A stretch of 64,000 nt of DNA from Bacillus sp. FJAT-29937 (GCF_001509555.1 NZ_LMAS01000002.1:426128-490127), one strand, 5' to 3'. Shown: positions 35,448 to 44,649, counted from the first letter of the stretch. Notes: generated from the letters alone by a model not told the origin. Numbers and translations are program-made.

Positions 35448-37184
35448 ATGACAACTTCTGTAAAAGTGGATCCATTTACACTGGAAATTGTTAAAGACTC
35501 TCTGCTAGCAGCAGGAGACGAAATGTTCGTTGCCTTGGCCCGCACGTCGATGAGTCCAATTATTTATGAAGTACTCGATTATGCCAGTGGTTTAACCGAT
35601 GCACAGGGAAACCTGCTAACTCAAGGAAATGGTGTAACAGGGTTCATCGGAATGCTAACCTTTATGGTAAAAGAGACACTTAAAAAGTACCCAGGAGATA
35701 AGCTGAAACCGGGCGATGTCATTATTATCAATGATCCTTATAACGGAGGAGGATCCCATCTTTCCGATGTTGGACTGGTAATGCCGATATTCTATGAAGG
35801 AGAGCTAATCGCATTTTCCGCAAACAAGGCACACTGGACGGAAGTTGGTGGAAAAGACCCTGGTTCATTTACAAATGATGCGGTAGATATCTTTCAGGAA
35901 GGTCTTCAATTTAATTGCATTAAATTATATGATGAAGACCGCCTAAACGAAGGTATCGTTGAAATCATTCGTTCCAATGTCCGCTTCCCAGATCTATCAT
36001 TAGGAGATATGTGGGCACAAGTTGCCGCATTGCGTACAGGTGATCGCCGCTTAAAAGAGTTATGTGACAAACACGGCAAAGAGACAATTGTAGCAGCTAT
36101 CAATTATTTATTGGACCATGGTGAAACGATCTCACGTCAAGAAATTAAAAAACTTCCAAAAGGTGTTTTTGAAGCAGAAGATTACATCGATACAGACGGT
36201 ATAGGCAATGGGCCATTCAAAATTAAAGTAAAAGTCACCATCACGGATGACGACTTTATTTGCGATTTTCGTGGAAGCCATCCTCAAGTACCTGGTCCAA
36301 TGAACTGTTCCTATACAGGGCTTATGTCAGCCGTAAGGGTCATTTTCTTAGCCGTTACAAACCCCGAGCAAGATGTAAACGATGGCGTTTTTCGTCCACT
36401 TCAAGTATTAGTTGACCCGAAGTCGATCATGTCAGCCGAGCGACCAGTCCCTGTTTCCAATTATTTTGAAACAGTTTTAGGCAGTTTAGATTTAGTGTGG
36501 AAGGCTTTGGCACCGCATTTGCCTAATCGGCTAACTGCAGGTCACCATTTATCCGTATGTGCTGTGACGTTATCTGGTAACCATCAAGATACAGAGGAAC
36601 CTTTCCTTATCGTTGAACCTTCTGTCGGAGGTTGGGGTGGAGCTGTAGGACAAGATGGTGCTTCAGGTCAGTTCTGTATGTTCGATGGGGAGACCTACAA
36701 TATACCTGTTGAAGTGGCAGAAACACGCTACGGTGTCTTGCTTGATGAGTACAGCCTCCGTCAAGACGGCAATGGGGCGGGTGCAGGTGAATATATAGGG
36801 GGTAAAGGGGTTATACGTGCTTACCGAGCATTGTCTGATGGCCAAGCTGCCACGGTTACTTACGGTAGAAATAAGTTTTATCCGTGGGGTATGAATAAAG
36901 GAAATGAAGGGTCACCAAACGAGTTTTATATTCATAAGGCTAACGGTGAAGTCAATGGACCGTACGGTGTTTACCCTCGGTACAAGCTTCAAAAGAACGA
37001 TGTCGTGCGTTTGATGACAGGGACAGGTGGTGGTTATGGAAGCCCACTAAAACGACCTGCGGATCAAGTAGCAAAAGATGTGAAAAACGGGTATTTCACT
37101 ATTGAAGAGGCAAAAGAACATTTCCTAGTTGAAGTTAATCCGGAAACCTTCGACTATATAGAGCTACCAGGTAGATTATCATAA
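35448..37184 (+). CDS. Hydantoinase/oxoprolinase subunit B (HyuB), copy 2
   Basis: 578 residues from ATG 35448, which follows GGAGGAA; the in-frame extension upstream overlaps hyuA and is absent from the paralogue. Signatures: SPIIYEVLDYASGLTD, IINDPYNGGGSHLSDV, NKAHWTEVGGKDPGS and GTGGGYGSPLKRP. It pairs with the HyuA at 33404. Nearly identical to the protein at 53638. A small cupin follows after 15 bases. Confidence 0.9.
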   Translation: MTTSVKVDPFTLEIVKDSLLAAGDEMFVALARTSMSPIIYEVLDYASGLTDAQGNLLTQGNGVTGFIGMLTFMVKETLKKYPGDKLKPGDVIIINDPYNGGGSHLSDVGLVMPIFYEGELIAFSANKAHWTEVGGKDPGSFTNDAVDIFQEGLQFNCIKLYDEDRLNEGIVEIIRSNVRFPDLSLGDMWAQVAALRTGDRRLKELCDKHGKETIVAAINYLLDHGETISRQEIKKLPKGVFEAEDYIDTDGIGNGPFKIKVKVTITDDDFICDFRGSHPQVPGPMNCSYTGLMSAVRVIFLAVTNPEQDVNDGVFRPLQVLVDPKSIMSAERPVPVSNYFETVLGSLDLVWKALAPHLPNRLTAGHHLSVCAVTLSGNHQDTEEPFLIVEPSVGGWGGAVGQDGASGQFCMFDGETYNIPVEVAETRYGVLLDEYSLRQDGNGAGAGEYIGGKGVIRAYRALSDGQAATVTYGRNKFYPWGMNKGNEGSPNEFYIHKANGEVNGPYGVYPRYKLQKNDVVRLMTGTGGGYGSPLKRPADQVAKDVKNGYFTIEEAKEHFLVEVNPETFDYIELPGRLS

Positions 37185-37199
37185 TTTGGAGGTATTAAC

Positions 37200-37514
37200 A
37201 TGAAAATTGAACAGCCAAAAGTAACAGAAGAAATTGTACAAACACTTTTTCAGGATCGTTTCCAAGGGGCAGAAGTGAGGTTTGGCTTCGTCTCTATCCC
37301 AGCGGGAGAACGTCTTCCTAAAGAAGGAACGACTTTCCATGAGGAACATGAATATTCTTATATCATTAAAGGTTCTTTATCCGGTATAAGCGGAGGGAAT
37401 CCATATAAAATCAGTGAAGGTGAAGCATCTTATATTCCTGCGGGGGAACAACATTGGTGTGTGAATGAAGGCGATAGCGCTTGCGAATTGGTATATGCAT
37501 TGGTGAAGGGCTAA
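37200..37514 (+). CDS. Small cupin protein (copy 2)
   Basis: 104 residues with a GGAGGT site. Cupin motif residues are in EEHEYSYIIKGSL and YIPAGEQHWCVN. Its sequence nearly equals copy 3 at 55394, which occupies the same place after hyuB. The strict hyuA-hyuB-cupin order in two copies points to a functional three-gene unit. Confidence 0.82.
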   Translation: MKIEQPKVTEEIVQTLFQDRFQGAEVRFGFVSIPAGERLPKEGTTFHEEHEYSYIIKGSLSGISGGNPYKISEGEASYIPAGEQHWCVNEGDSACELVYALVKG

Positions 37515-37556
37515 TTAAATATTAACTGTAGAATAGCAAGATATATAATACCCTTA

Positions 37557-37608
37557 ATGGAGAGGCGTAAAAGGACACAGTACACACATGTACCGTGTCC
37601 TTCTCCAT
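37557..37608. other. Long hairpin after the cupin gene
   Basis: ATGGAG (37557-37562) and CTCCAT (37603-37608) bracket an inner stem AAGGACAC / GTGTCCTT plus GTAC / GTAC. No T-run follows directly, so it is a weak terminator or processing site. The words GGAGAGGCGTAA at its 5' side recur after cupin copy 3 (55753-55764), so the module homology extends past the cupin gene. Confidence 0.5.
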
Positions 37609-37694
37609 CTTAATCCACCTTGTAAAATGTAAATGATCCTACCCCCATAATTACCTGTCAATGATGAATTAAATATGAATGCTGAATTGAGATT

Positions 37695-37904
37695 ATGAAT
37701 AAATTTGGTGAGGAAAACTGGATTAAGTCCCGTCTTCATTTCTTCAAACATTCATTAAGGGCACCTTTCATTTACTCATACTGGAGGGGAAATGAAGCAG
37801 TCCACCAGGTTTATACCGATCTACCTGAAAATATAAAAGCAGCATTCTATAACTTTTTATATAAAAACATGTTATCCGCTGATGCAGTTAAAGAATTTAG
37901 ATAG
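37695..37904 (+). CDS. Hypothetical 69-residue protein
   Basis: An ATG-initiated frame ending 12 bases before the aminotransferase start. The protein is rich in aromatic and charged residues (SYWRGNEAVHQVY, FYNFLYKNML) and looks like real coding sequence. It has no strong ribosome binding site and I do not recognise it. It may be the C-terminal remnant of a larger enzyme now lost, or a small operon member with the aminotransferase. Confidence 0.4.
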   Translation: MNKFGEENWIKSRLHFFKHSLRAPFIYSYWRGNEAVHQVYTDLPENIKAAFYNFLYKNMLSADAVKEFR

Positions 37905-37916
37905 GAAGTGACTATA

Positions 37917-39236
37917 ATGCAACTTACAAAATCAGAAGAGTTATATAAAAGGGCAGTAGCGTCTATACCTGGTGGAGTTAATTCAAATTCCCGTTTTCGT
38001 AATCCACACCCGGTTTATTACCAAAAAGGTGAAGGGGCATACCTGACAGATGTCGATGGCAATCGTTATATTGATTGCATCATGGGAAATGGTTCTATTA
38101 TTCTAGGTCATAATGATCAAGAATTTAATGAACGTGTGCAGTATTACAGTACGTCAGGAATTGTTACAGGTGTGGAAACAGAATTAAGTATAAAAACAGC
38201 CGAGAAATTTCTATCTCTTGTTCCTACAGCAGAACAGATCCGTTACACTAATACGGGAACAGAAGCCATCATGCATGCAATGGCCATGGCAAGAACGTAT
38301 ACGGGGAAATCCGATATTGCTGTTATTGAAGGGGCTTATAACGGTTGGCATGATGCTGTCCACGTCAGCATATGGCCAGATTTGCAAAAGGCAGGAGATA
38401 AAACCGAACCGAAATCACTTCCAGGTGCATCCGGACTAATTGAGGGTGTGGTAAAGAGTACTCTTGTTCTTCCTTATAATGACTTGGAAACAGCTGAACG
38501 GCTACTCACTAAAAACAAACACCGAATTGCCGCTTTAATTATCGAACCAACCATGATTGATATCGGCTATATTCCAGCAAAAAAAGAATACTTACAAGGA
38601 TTAAGAAAATTATGTGACCAATTAAATATTGTTCTTGTTTTTGATGAGTTATTAACCGGATTTAGAGATTCACCTGGTGGTGCCCAAGAGTATTACGGAT
38701 TAACGCCTGATTTGTCCACATTTGGTAAAGCGATTAGTAACGGTTATATGTTAGCAGCCATAGCAGGAAAATCAGTCATTTTTGAAACGGTCACACCTGG
38801 TAAAGGAACATGCTCTTTTGTTGGAACATATAATGGCCATCAACTTTCTTTAGCAGCATCATTAGCCTTTATGGAGATTTACGAAGAAAGAAAAGTATTC
38901 CAGTCACTCCAAACTAAAACAGAAAAGTTAATTACAGAGTTTGCTAAAATCGCAGAAAATCATCAAGTCAAAGCGAGAGTGCAAGGAAGAGGCGGACATT
39001 TCCATTGGTACTTTACCGATCAAGAAATAGTTGATTACAGAAGTGCAACCCAAAGCAATAAGGAACATTATGGGGAGTTTATTGAAACGCTTGCAGGAAA
39101 AGGTGTGTACTGTTCACCGAACTACCTGCTTCATCATGCTATTTCAATGGCTCATACAGATGAAATTATTCAACAATTAGTGGACTATATGGATGTCAGT
39201 CTAAAGCAAATCACTGGTATAAAAACGGGTTTATAA
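37917..39236 (+). CDS. Class III aminotransferase, glutamate-1-semialdehyde aminomutase-like
   Basis: 439 residues from ATG 37917, with AGGAAGTGA 6 bases upstream; a GTG three codons earlier sits in that site. PLP fold type I: RYTNTGTEAIMHAMAMAR near 110, VFDELLTGFR (D243) and the PLP lysine K271 in FGKAISNGY. The overall pattern (GGVNSNSR, GTYNGH) is that of HemL-like enzymes. In a catabolic cluster it is more likely an amino acid or beta-amino acid aminotransferase/mutase than the haem enzyme. The M19 dipeptidase follows co-directionally. Confidence 0.82.
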   Translation: MQLTKSEELYKRAVASIPGGVNSNSRFRNPHPVYYQKGEGAYLTDVDGNRYIDCIMGNGSIILGHNDQEFNERVQYYSTSGIVTGVETELSIKTAEKFLSLVPTAEQIRYTNTGTEAIMHAMAMARTYTGKSDIAVIEGAYNGWHDAVHVSIWPDLQKAGDKTEPKSLPGASGLIEGVVKSTLVLPYNDLETAERLLTKNKHRIAALIIEPTMIDIGYIPAKKEYLQGLRKLCDQLNIVLVFDELLTGFRDSPGGAQEYYGLTPDLSTFGKAISNGYMLAAIAGKSVIFETVTPGKGTCSFVGTYNGHQLSLAASLAFMEIYEERKVFQSLQTKTEKLITEFAKIAENHQVKARVQGRGGHFHWYFTDQEIVDYRSATQSNKEHYGEFIETLAGKGVYCSPNYLLHHAISMAHTDEIIQQLVDYMDVSLKQITGIKTGL

Positions 39237-39321
39237 AGGGGGATTCGTGAGCGCGAACATCCTATAGGTTAACAAATTAAAAGGATTTTGAGTCAATTCA
39301 GGATATTCAGGAGGCAGCGGA

Positions 39322-40344
39322 ATGAGTATAAAAAAAATAGCTGAGAATATAAAAAATAATATGTTGATAATTGATGCACACTTTGATTTGTTAATGGATG
39401 TTTCCATACAAAGGGAGAATGGAAGAAAAAAGGTTATCGAAACAGATTACTTTCCTCGTTTTAAACAAGGCGGTATAAACATAATCATTGCGGCTATTTT
39501 TATTGATAATAACTACCTGCCTGAAATGGGACTTCGAAAAGCACTAAGTCAGATAAGCGCTTTGTATGAAGAATTGAAGGAGTCCCCAGATAGACTAATG
39601 CTCTGCCTAAATAAGAATGATATGATTGAGGCGCAAAAGTCGGGGAAAATTGGTTTTCTTTTGTCACTAGAAGGGGCGGAACCGATTGGAACAGATATAA
39701 GCTTGTTGAGAGTATTTTTTGAATTAGGTGTTAGAAATCTAGGATTAGTTTGGAGTAGAAGAAATGCTGTAGGTGAAGGCAGTCATTTTAGTCCAATTCG
39801 TGAAGGGAGACAGGGAGGAATTACTGCTTTCGGGCTTCAGGTAATTGAAGAGGCTGAGAGACTGGGTATGATAATTGACATTTCACATTTAAATGATGAA
39901 GGATTTTTAGATGTAATTAAGCATTCAAAAAATACAATTATTGCATCCCATTCCAATTCTCGAGTGGTTTCAAATACTATGCGTAATTTAACAGATCAAC
40001 AACTTCAGTCGATTGCTATAAAAGGTGGAGTTATCGGTATTAACGCGGTAAGTATCATTGTTGCAACCGAGGATAAGAAAAGCAATTTAGAGCAGTATTT
40101 AAATCATATTGATCATATTGTAGATTTGATCGGAATTGACCATGTAGGTATAGGGCTAGATTTATGTGATGACTTTTTCAAATATGTAGCTGCAGAAAGC
40201 TTAGCTAATATGCCTCGTAAGCCTTTTGATGTTATAGCTGGTCACCAAAGTTTCCCCTTAATAATAGAAGGTCTAGTTATACGAGGATATAAGGAAGGCG
40301 AAATAGAAAAAATAGTAGGCGGCAACTTTTTAAGGCTTTATTAA
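39322..40344 (+). CDS. M19 family membrane-dipeptidase-like hydrolase
   Basis: 340 residues. Dinuclear zinc ligands of the renal dipeptidase family are visible: H20 and D22 (IDAHFDLL), bridging E117 (SLEGAEP), H189 (DISHLND), H210 (ASHSNSR) and D280 (IGLDL). There is no signal peptide, so it is cytosolic as in other Firmicutes. It cleaves dipeptides, often with a D-residue or dehydro-residue at the C-terminus, which would suit products of racemase and hydantoinase steps. GGAGGCAG precedes the start. Confidence 0.87.
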   Translation: MSIKKIAENIKNNMLIIDAHFDLLMDVSIQRENGRKKVIETDYFPRFKQGGINIIIAAIFIDNNYLPEMGLRKALSQISALYEELKESPDRLMLCLNKNDMIEAQKSGKIGFLLSLEGAEPIGTDISLLRVFFELGVRNLGLVWSRRNAVGEGSHFSPIREGRQGGITAFGLQVIEEAERLGMIIDISHLNDEGFLDVIKHSKNTIIASHSNSRVVSNTMRNLTDQQLQSIAIKGGVIGINAVSIIVATEDKKSNLEQYLNHIDHIVDLIGIDHVGIGLDLCDDFFKYVAAESLANMPRKPFDVIAGHQSFPLIIEGLVIRGYKEGEIEKIVGGNFLRLY

Positions 40345-40457
40345 GGGATCCTGCCGACAAAGCACATTTAAGACATCAGCGTTTTGTCGGTGGGATTATA
40401 CAGCATAAAAAGTATTGGTCTATTCCGAAATTCCATTTAGCGTTCATTAAATCATAT

Positions 40458-40657
40458 TTAACCCTTCGCTATTGCCTCGAGCTCTAGGCTAACGTTTTTT
40501 GGAAGTTTGCTACTTTAACAGTCGTTCTTGCTGGGTTGTGATCACTAAAATACTCCACATATATTTCATTTATCTCTTCAAAGTTATCAATATTAGCGAT
40601 AAAGAGGTTTACTTTGACTACATCATATAATGTTATAGCTGCACTATTATCTTTCAT
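40458..40657 (-). pseudogene. RidA/YjgF family remnant, N-truncated and frameshifted
   Basis: Reading minus strand from ATG 40657, the frame gives YDVVKVNLFIANIDNFEEIN, then YFSDHNPARTTVKVANFQK, the C-terminal half of RidA enamine/imine deaminases, including the catalytic Arg (PARTTV). It stops at TAG after KTLA. One base out of frame it continues LELEAIAKG and ends TAA at 40458, exactly the family end. So a single-base frameshift plus loss of the first half have destroyed it. It begins directly after the stop codon of the DUF917 gene. RidA often accompanies amino acid racemase and PLP pathways. Confidence 0.8.
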
Positions 40658-41803
40658 CTAGTTCTTAGCCTTTTGTCTCACTTCAACTGGTATATAATCA
40701 ATATTGTAACCGAAATGTCTTGGGCCGAATGCCTTAATCCCTTTTGGTGTTCTCATTCGGTCTTGTGCAGCCAATAATAGAACTGTTCCACGGTATCCAT
40801 ATTTCACAATGTCTGTACGGATTGGTTCCCCTGTTTCAGTATCGAGAATAATAATTAAATCAGGTGTGGTACATTCTAAATATCCGTCTACAATAAGATT
40901 TAACCATTCATTTTGAAAATCAATCGTTGCTGATTTTCCTTTATCCTCGTTTATTCCTTCCATAACTAACTGTCCAATTGTAAACCCCTTTTGTAATTCG
41001 CTACCAAAATCCCTCTTAATATCCGTTATCTTTCCATCAAATACCTTGTATCCATGAATATTGTACTTTTGCTTAAGTGTTGCAATAATTTGTTCAGCTG
41101 GATTCAAATGCTCTTTTCTTGCCTGTAAAACAGATTTTCCAACATCCCAGGCAATGCTTTGGGAGTTAATAATGGAGGTGCGTTTTACATCAGATCCATT
41201 CATAGGATACGTAGCAATCCAGGAGATCCCGCCGTATGACATCGATGTTTTCCTAGCAATTGATTCTGCCAACAAATGGTTATCTTTTGTATCAATAACC
41301 GTTGTATTTAAACGGTCATCGCATGAAACTGTTGGTGTAGGATTTACTCCATGGGTAGCCCATGAAGTCATCTGTAACTCAGGAAAAGCTCGCCCCATTC
41401 CATCCGCATCAATAATAGGCAGCTCTAATTCCCCTGCAACTGCATACGTAATCGTTGAAGCAACCCCGCCACATTCTAGTGGAATCGTTGCTTGAATTCT
41501 CTTTCCTAAGTAATCTTCGAGTTTTGCGATGGCATGTGTACACACCTCTTCATTTGGTGGTTTTTCTGTTAAAACAACAGATGAACCAAGAGGTGTTGGG
41601 CAAGCTATAAAAATATTATCTGGGATGTCTTCAGGGTCAACAAGAACAATATTCTTTCCTTCATCAAGAACCTTAAGTGCCCAAAGTCTACCAATCTCGG
41701 GATTCCCTCCACCTCCCGTGGCCAAGATTGAAGCTCCTAATGTGATTTCCTCAATGCTTTGGCGATCAATCACCTTATATTTCGAAATTCTTAATTCTTT
41801 CAA
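40658..41803 (-). CDS. DUF917 family protein (S-methyl-thiohydantoin desulfurase-like), copy 2
   Basis: 381 residues if TTG 41803 is used. Family marks are LGASILATGGGGNPEIGRLWA near 23, the PTPLGSSVVLTEKPPNEE loop and RTDIVKYGYRGTVLLLAAQ near the end. The gene looks displaced at its start: alignment with copy 1 (M-S-V-F-N-T-L) puts the first codon at 41819-41821, which is ATA, 7 bases after AAGGGGAA. The TTG is 25 bases from that site. Translation may be weak. Function: Pfam now names the family after S-methyl-thiohydantoin desulfurase; the substrate here is unknown. Confidence 0.8.
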   Translation of the reverse strand: MKELRISKYKVIDRQSIEEITLGASILATGGGGNPEIGRLWALKVLDEGKNIVLVDPEDIPDNIFIACPTPLGSSVVLTEKPPNEEVCTHAIAKLEDYLGKRIQATIPLECGGVASTITYAVAGELELPIIDADGMGRAFPELQMTSWATHGVNPTPTVSCDDRLNTTVIDTKDNHLLAESIARKTSMSYGGISWIATYPMNGSDVKRTSIINSQSIAWDVGKSVLQARKEHLNPAEQIIATLKQKYNIHGYKVFDGKITDIKRDFGSELQKGFTIGQLVMEGINEDKGKSATIDFQNEWLNLIVDGYLECTTPDLIIILDTETGEPIRTDIVKYGYRGTVLLLAAQDRMRTPKGIKAFGPRHFGYNIDYIPVEVRQKAKN

Positions 41804-41850
41804 TTTATCAAAGACGCTTATAAACTTTTCCCCTTATTGCTTTATGCCAA

Positions 41851-43002
41851 TTATTTATTTAATTCCTCCACAGGAATATAATCGAGGTCATAACCAAAAT
41901 GTCTTGGTCCAAATGTCTCAATTCCTTTTGGGGTCCTCATCCGTTCATGTGTTGCTAGAAGAAGTACAGTACCACGATATCCATATTTCACAATTTCTGT
42001 ACGAATTGGTTCACCTGTCTCAACATCGATGATTGCAATTAAGTCTGGAGTCATACACTTTACATCATCATCAATTAACAGATTTAACCATTCGTTTTGA
42101 TAATCGAGACGTGCTACTTTTCCCTTGTCTTCATTGATTCCCTCTAAAAAAAGTCTTCCTATTGTAAAGCCTTTGCTCATTTCACCCCCAAATTCTCTTT
42201 GGATATCAGCTACTTTCCCATCAAATACCTTAAAACCTTTTAGACCATATTTTTCTTTTAATGCTAAAATAATTTGTTCAGCAGGATTTAAATGGTGTTT
42301 TCGAGCATGTAAAACAGCTTTTCCAACTTCCCATGCGATACTTTGGGAGTTAAGTATAGAAGCTCTTTTTAAATCTGCTCCCGTCATCGGATATGTCGCA
42401 ATCCATGAAATACCACCATAAGACATGGATACTTTTCGAGCGATTGATTCGGCTACTAAATAATCCACTGTATCTATAATTGTAGTATTAAAACGGTCGT
42501 CTGAAGAAACGGTTGGTGTTGGTGAAATCCCATGCGTAGCCCATGATGTCATTTGGAGTTCAGGGAAAGCACGATTCATGCCATCTGCATCAATTACAGG
42601 TACACCTAATTCTGCAGCAATGGCATAAGCTACAATCGATGCAACCCCTCCACACTCAACTGGAACAATAGCTTCTACTTTCTTTCTTAAATATTTTTCT
42701 AGTTTAAGAACAGCTTGTTTTAATACTTCCTCATTCGGTGGTTTTTCAGTCAATACAACTGGTGAACCTAATGGGGAAACAGAACAAACTAACACATCGT
42801 CTGGAACATCCATTGGATCAATCATCAAAATATCCTTTTTTTCATCAATTACTTTATGTGCCCAAAGTCGGCCAATTTCAGGATTCCCACCTCCACCGGT
42901 TGCTAAAATGGAAGCACCTAAAGCGATTTCATCAATACTTTTTTTATCAATGGAACGATATTGGGAAATATTCCACTTTTGTAATGTGTTAAATACACTC
43001 AT
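41851..43002 (-). CDS. DUF917 family protein (S-methyl-thiohydantoin desulfurase-like), copy 1
   Basis: 383 residues from ATG 43002 with GGGGGG upstream. It has the same marks as copy 2: LGASILATGGGGNPEIGRL, CSVSPLGSPVVLTEKPPN, ECGGVASIVAYAIAAELG and KYGYRGTVLLLATHERMRTP. It is cotranscribed with the short HyuA at 43020 (17-base gap), an arrangement typical for DUF917 proteins. Two adjacent DUF917 genes may form a heteromer or act on related substrates. Confidence 0.87.
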   Translation of the reverse strand: MSVFNTLQKWNISQYRSIDKKSIDEIALGASILATGGGGNPEIGRLWAHKVIDEKKDILMIDPMDVPDDVLVCSVSPLGSPVVLTEKPPNEEVLKQAVLKLEKYLRKKVEAIVPVECGGVASIVAYAIAAELGVPVIDADGMNRAFPELQMTSWATHGISPTPTVSSDDRFNTTIIDTVDYLVAESIARKVSMSYGGISWIATYPMTGADLKRASILNSQSIAWEVGKAVLHARKHHLNPAEQIILALKEKYGLKGFKVFDGKVADIQREFGGEMSKGFTIGRLFLEGINEDKGKVARLDYQNEWLNLLIDDDVKCMTPDLIAIIDVETGEPIRTEIVKYGYRGTVLLLATHERMRTPKGIETFGPRHFGYDLDYIPVEELNK

Positions 43003-43019
43003 CTTGATTCCCCCCCTTA

Positions 43020-44618
43020 TTAATTTTCAAATACATTGCCTTTTACACGAACTCTAATTCGTTGTTGTCTTCCAGGCATATAGGTAAACGGCACCTCTTC
43101 AATTTCCATAATCTCTTCAGTCCCTACAATAGCACCGGCTTCTCTAACGTGTTTTTTTGCCATTTCAACCACGCGGGTAATTGCATCTTCGCGATTTTCT
43201 TTATCTAGGTCAACTGCAATTTCAGCTGAACCACTAATTTCTGCAATTGTACCGCCGATTGCTCCACCGACTTCAAAATTTTCTGGCAGGATCACTTCAG
43301 ATGTCCCTGCTATATTTTCTTGTGGAACTGTGACAGCTCCTCCACCAATATAAATGGCGGGGATTAACCCAGATTTTGTCTTCATTTGGTCAATTGCAAT
43401 CTCTATCTTTTCTTTGATTCGCTGATCAGCTGCTTCAACAACCTCTTTCGGAATCACTTCAATGTTTTTCATATGTGTAACAAAATTTGTTTCAAATATA
43501 TCTAGATTATTTGTTAATCTGCCTGTTGCCACTGCGATATCATGAACTGTTAATGTTTCTCCACCAAAGGACATACCTAATGACGTTAGTTTATAGCCTA
43601 CACTCTTTGGTCCAACACTAAGCACTTCATTTTGGTTCGCCTCGATAATGGTTCCTCCACCTAGTGCAATAGATAATAGGTCGGGGCAACGAATGTTTGT
43701 CACTACACCACCGATATTAACGGTAACAGAACTTTCCCTAGGAAAACCATTTACAATGTAAGCTACGTCTGTGGAGGTGCCTCCTACATCTACAACTGCT
43801 CCATTCTCAATTCCCGATAAATAAACAGCTCCTCTAACAGAAGCAGCCGGACCTGCAGCAACTGTAAAAATTGGATAATCCACTGCAAAATCAGCGTTCA
43901 TTACACTTCCATCATTTTGAACAACAAACAATCTTGCCTTGATTCCTCTTGAAGCAACTGCTTCCTTAAATGCACGGATTGCATTTCTCATAACGGAAAC
44001 AACAGATGCATTTAAAATCGTAGAATTTTCTCTCTCAATTAAGGATAGTGAGGCAATTTTATGAGACAGGGTAATCGGAATGTCTTCGCCAAGATATTCG
44101 CGTACAATTTCAGCAGCTCGTTCTTCATGCTTTGCAATAATCGGTGAGAATATTCCCACGATTGCAACAGATGTTACTTGTCCCTTCATTGCCTTGACAG
44201 CAGAAATGATTGCTTCTTCATCTAATGGAACGATATCTTGACCATTAAATTCAGAACCGCCTCGGATAATATGGGTATGTACTCTTCCACCTATTGCTTC
44301 TACTAAATCCTCTGGCCAACCAGTAAGTGGGGGAATTGAGGTAGATGATGGGGCACCAAGACGTAATACTCCAACTTTATCCAAATTTCTCCTTTCAATA
44401 ATTGCGTTGATTGTATGTGTAGTTCCTAACGAAATCATTGAAATATTAGAAGGGGAAACTTTGCTATCTCGTAATACATCATCAAGGGCATGAATTATAC
44501 CTGAAATAATATCTTCTGTATTTAATGACTTTGTTTTTGCAAGTACTTCTTTGCCTTGCATAATCACTCCATCGGTAAAAGTTCCTCCTACATCAATTCC
44601 CATTCTAATTTGACTCAT
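43020..44618 (-). CDS. Short HyuA-type hydantoinase/oxoprolinase, DUF917-associated (copy 5)
   Basis: 532 residues, about 150 shorter than the other HyuA proteins because the C-terminal domain is absent. N-terminal MGIDVGGTFTDGVIM, GTTHTINAIIERRN near 66, and GAVVDVGGTSTDVAYIV near 277 keep the ATP-binding core. No HyuB partner belongs to it; instead two DUF917 genes follow in the same operon. It thus forms a different type of complex. AAAGGGGG precedes the ATG. Confidence 0.87.
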   Translation of the reverse strand: MSQIRMGIDVGGTFTDGVIMQGKEVLAKTKSLNTEDIISGIIHALDDVLRDSKVSPSNISMISLGTTHTINAIIERRNLDKVGVLRLGAPSSTSIPPLTGWPEDLVEAIGGRVHTHIIRGGSEFNGQDIVPLDEEAIISAVKAMKGQVTSVAIVGIFSPIIAKHEERAAEIVREYLGEDIPITLSHKIASLSLIERENSTILNASVVSVMRNAIRAFKEAVASRGIKARLFVVQNDGSVMNADFAVDYPIFTVAAGPAASVRGAVYLSGIENGAVVDVGGTSTDVAYIVNGFPRESSVTVNIGGVVTNIRCPDLLSIALGGGTIIEANQNEVLSVGPKSVGYKLTSLGMSFGGETLTVHDIAVATGRLTNNLDIFETNFVTHMKNIEVIPKEVVEAADQRIKEKIEIAIDQMKTKSGLIPAIYIGGGAVTVPQENIAGTSEVILPENFEVGGAIGGTIAEISGSAEIAVDLDKENREDAITRVVEMAKKHVREAGAIVGTEEIMEIEEVPFTYMPGRQQRIRVRVKGNVFEN

Positions 44619-44649
44619 GGTAATCCCCCTTTGGTATATATATCAATTG

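Noticed and set aside
37554-37751. 65-codon minus-strand frame after cupin copy 2
   Set aside because: It reads through the long hairpin and lacks a ribosome site; overlaps the more protein-like plus-strand frame at 37695.
41529-42032. 167-codon plus-strand frame across the two DUF917 genes
   Set aside because: Lies antisense to two recognised proteins and crosses their junction.
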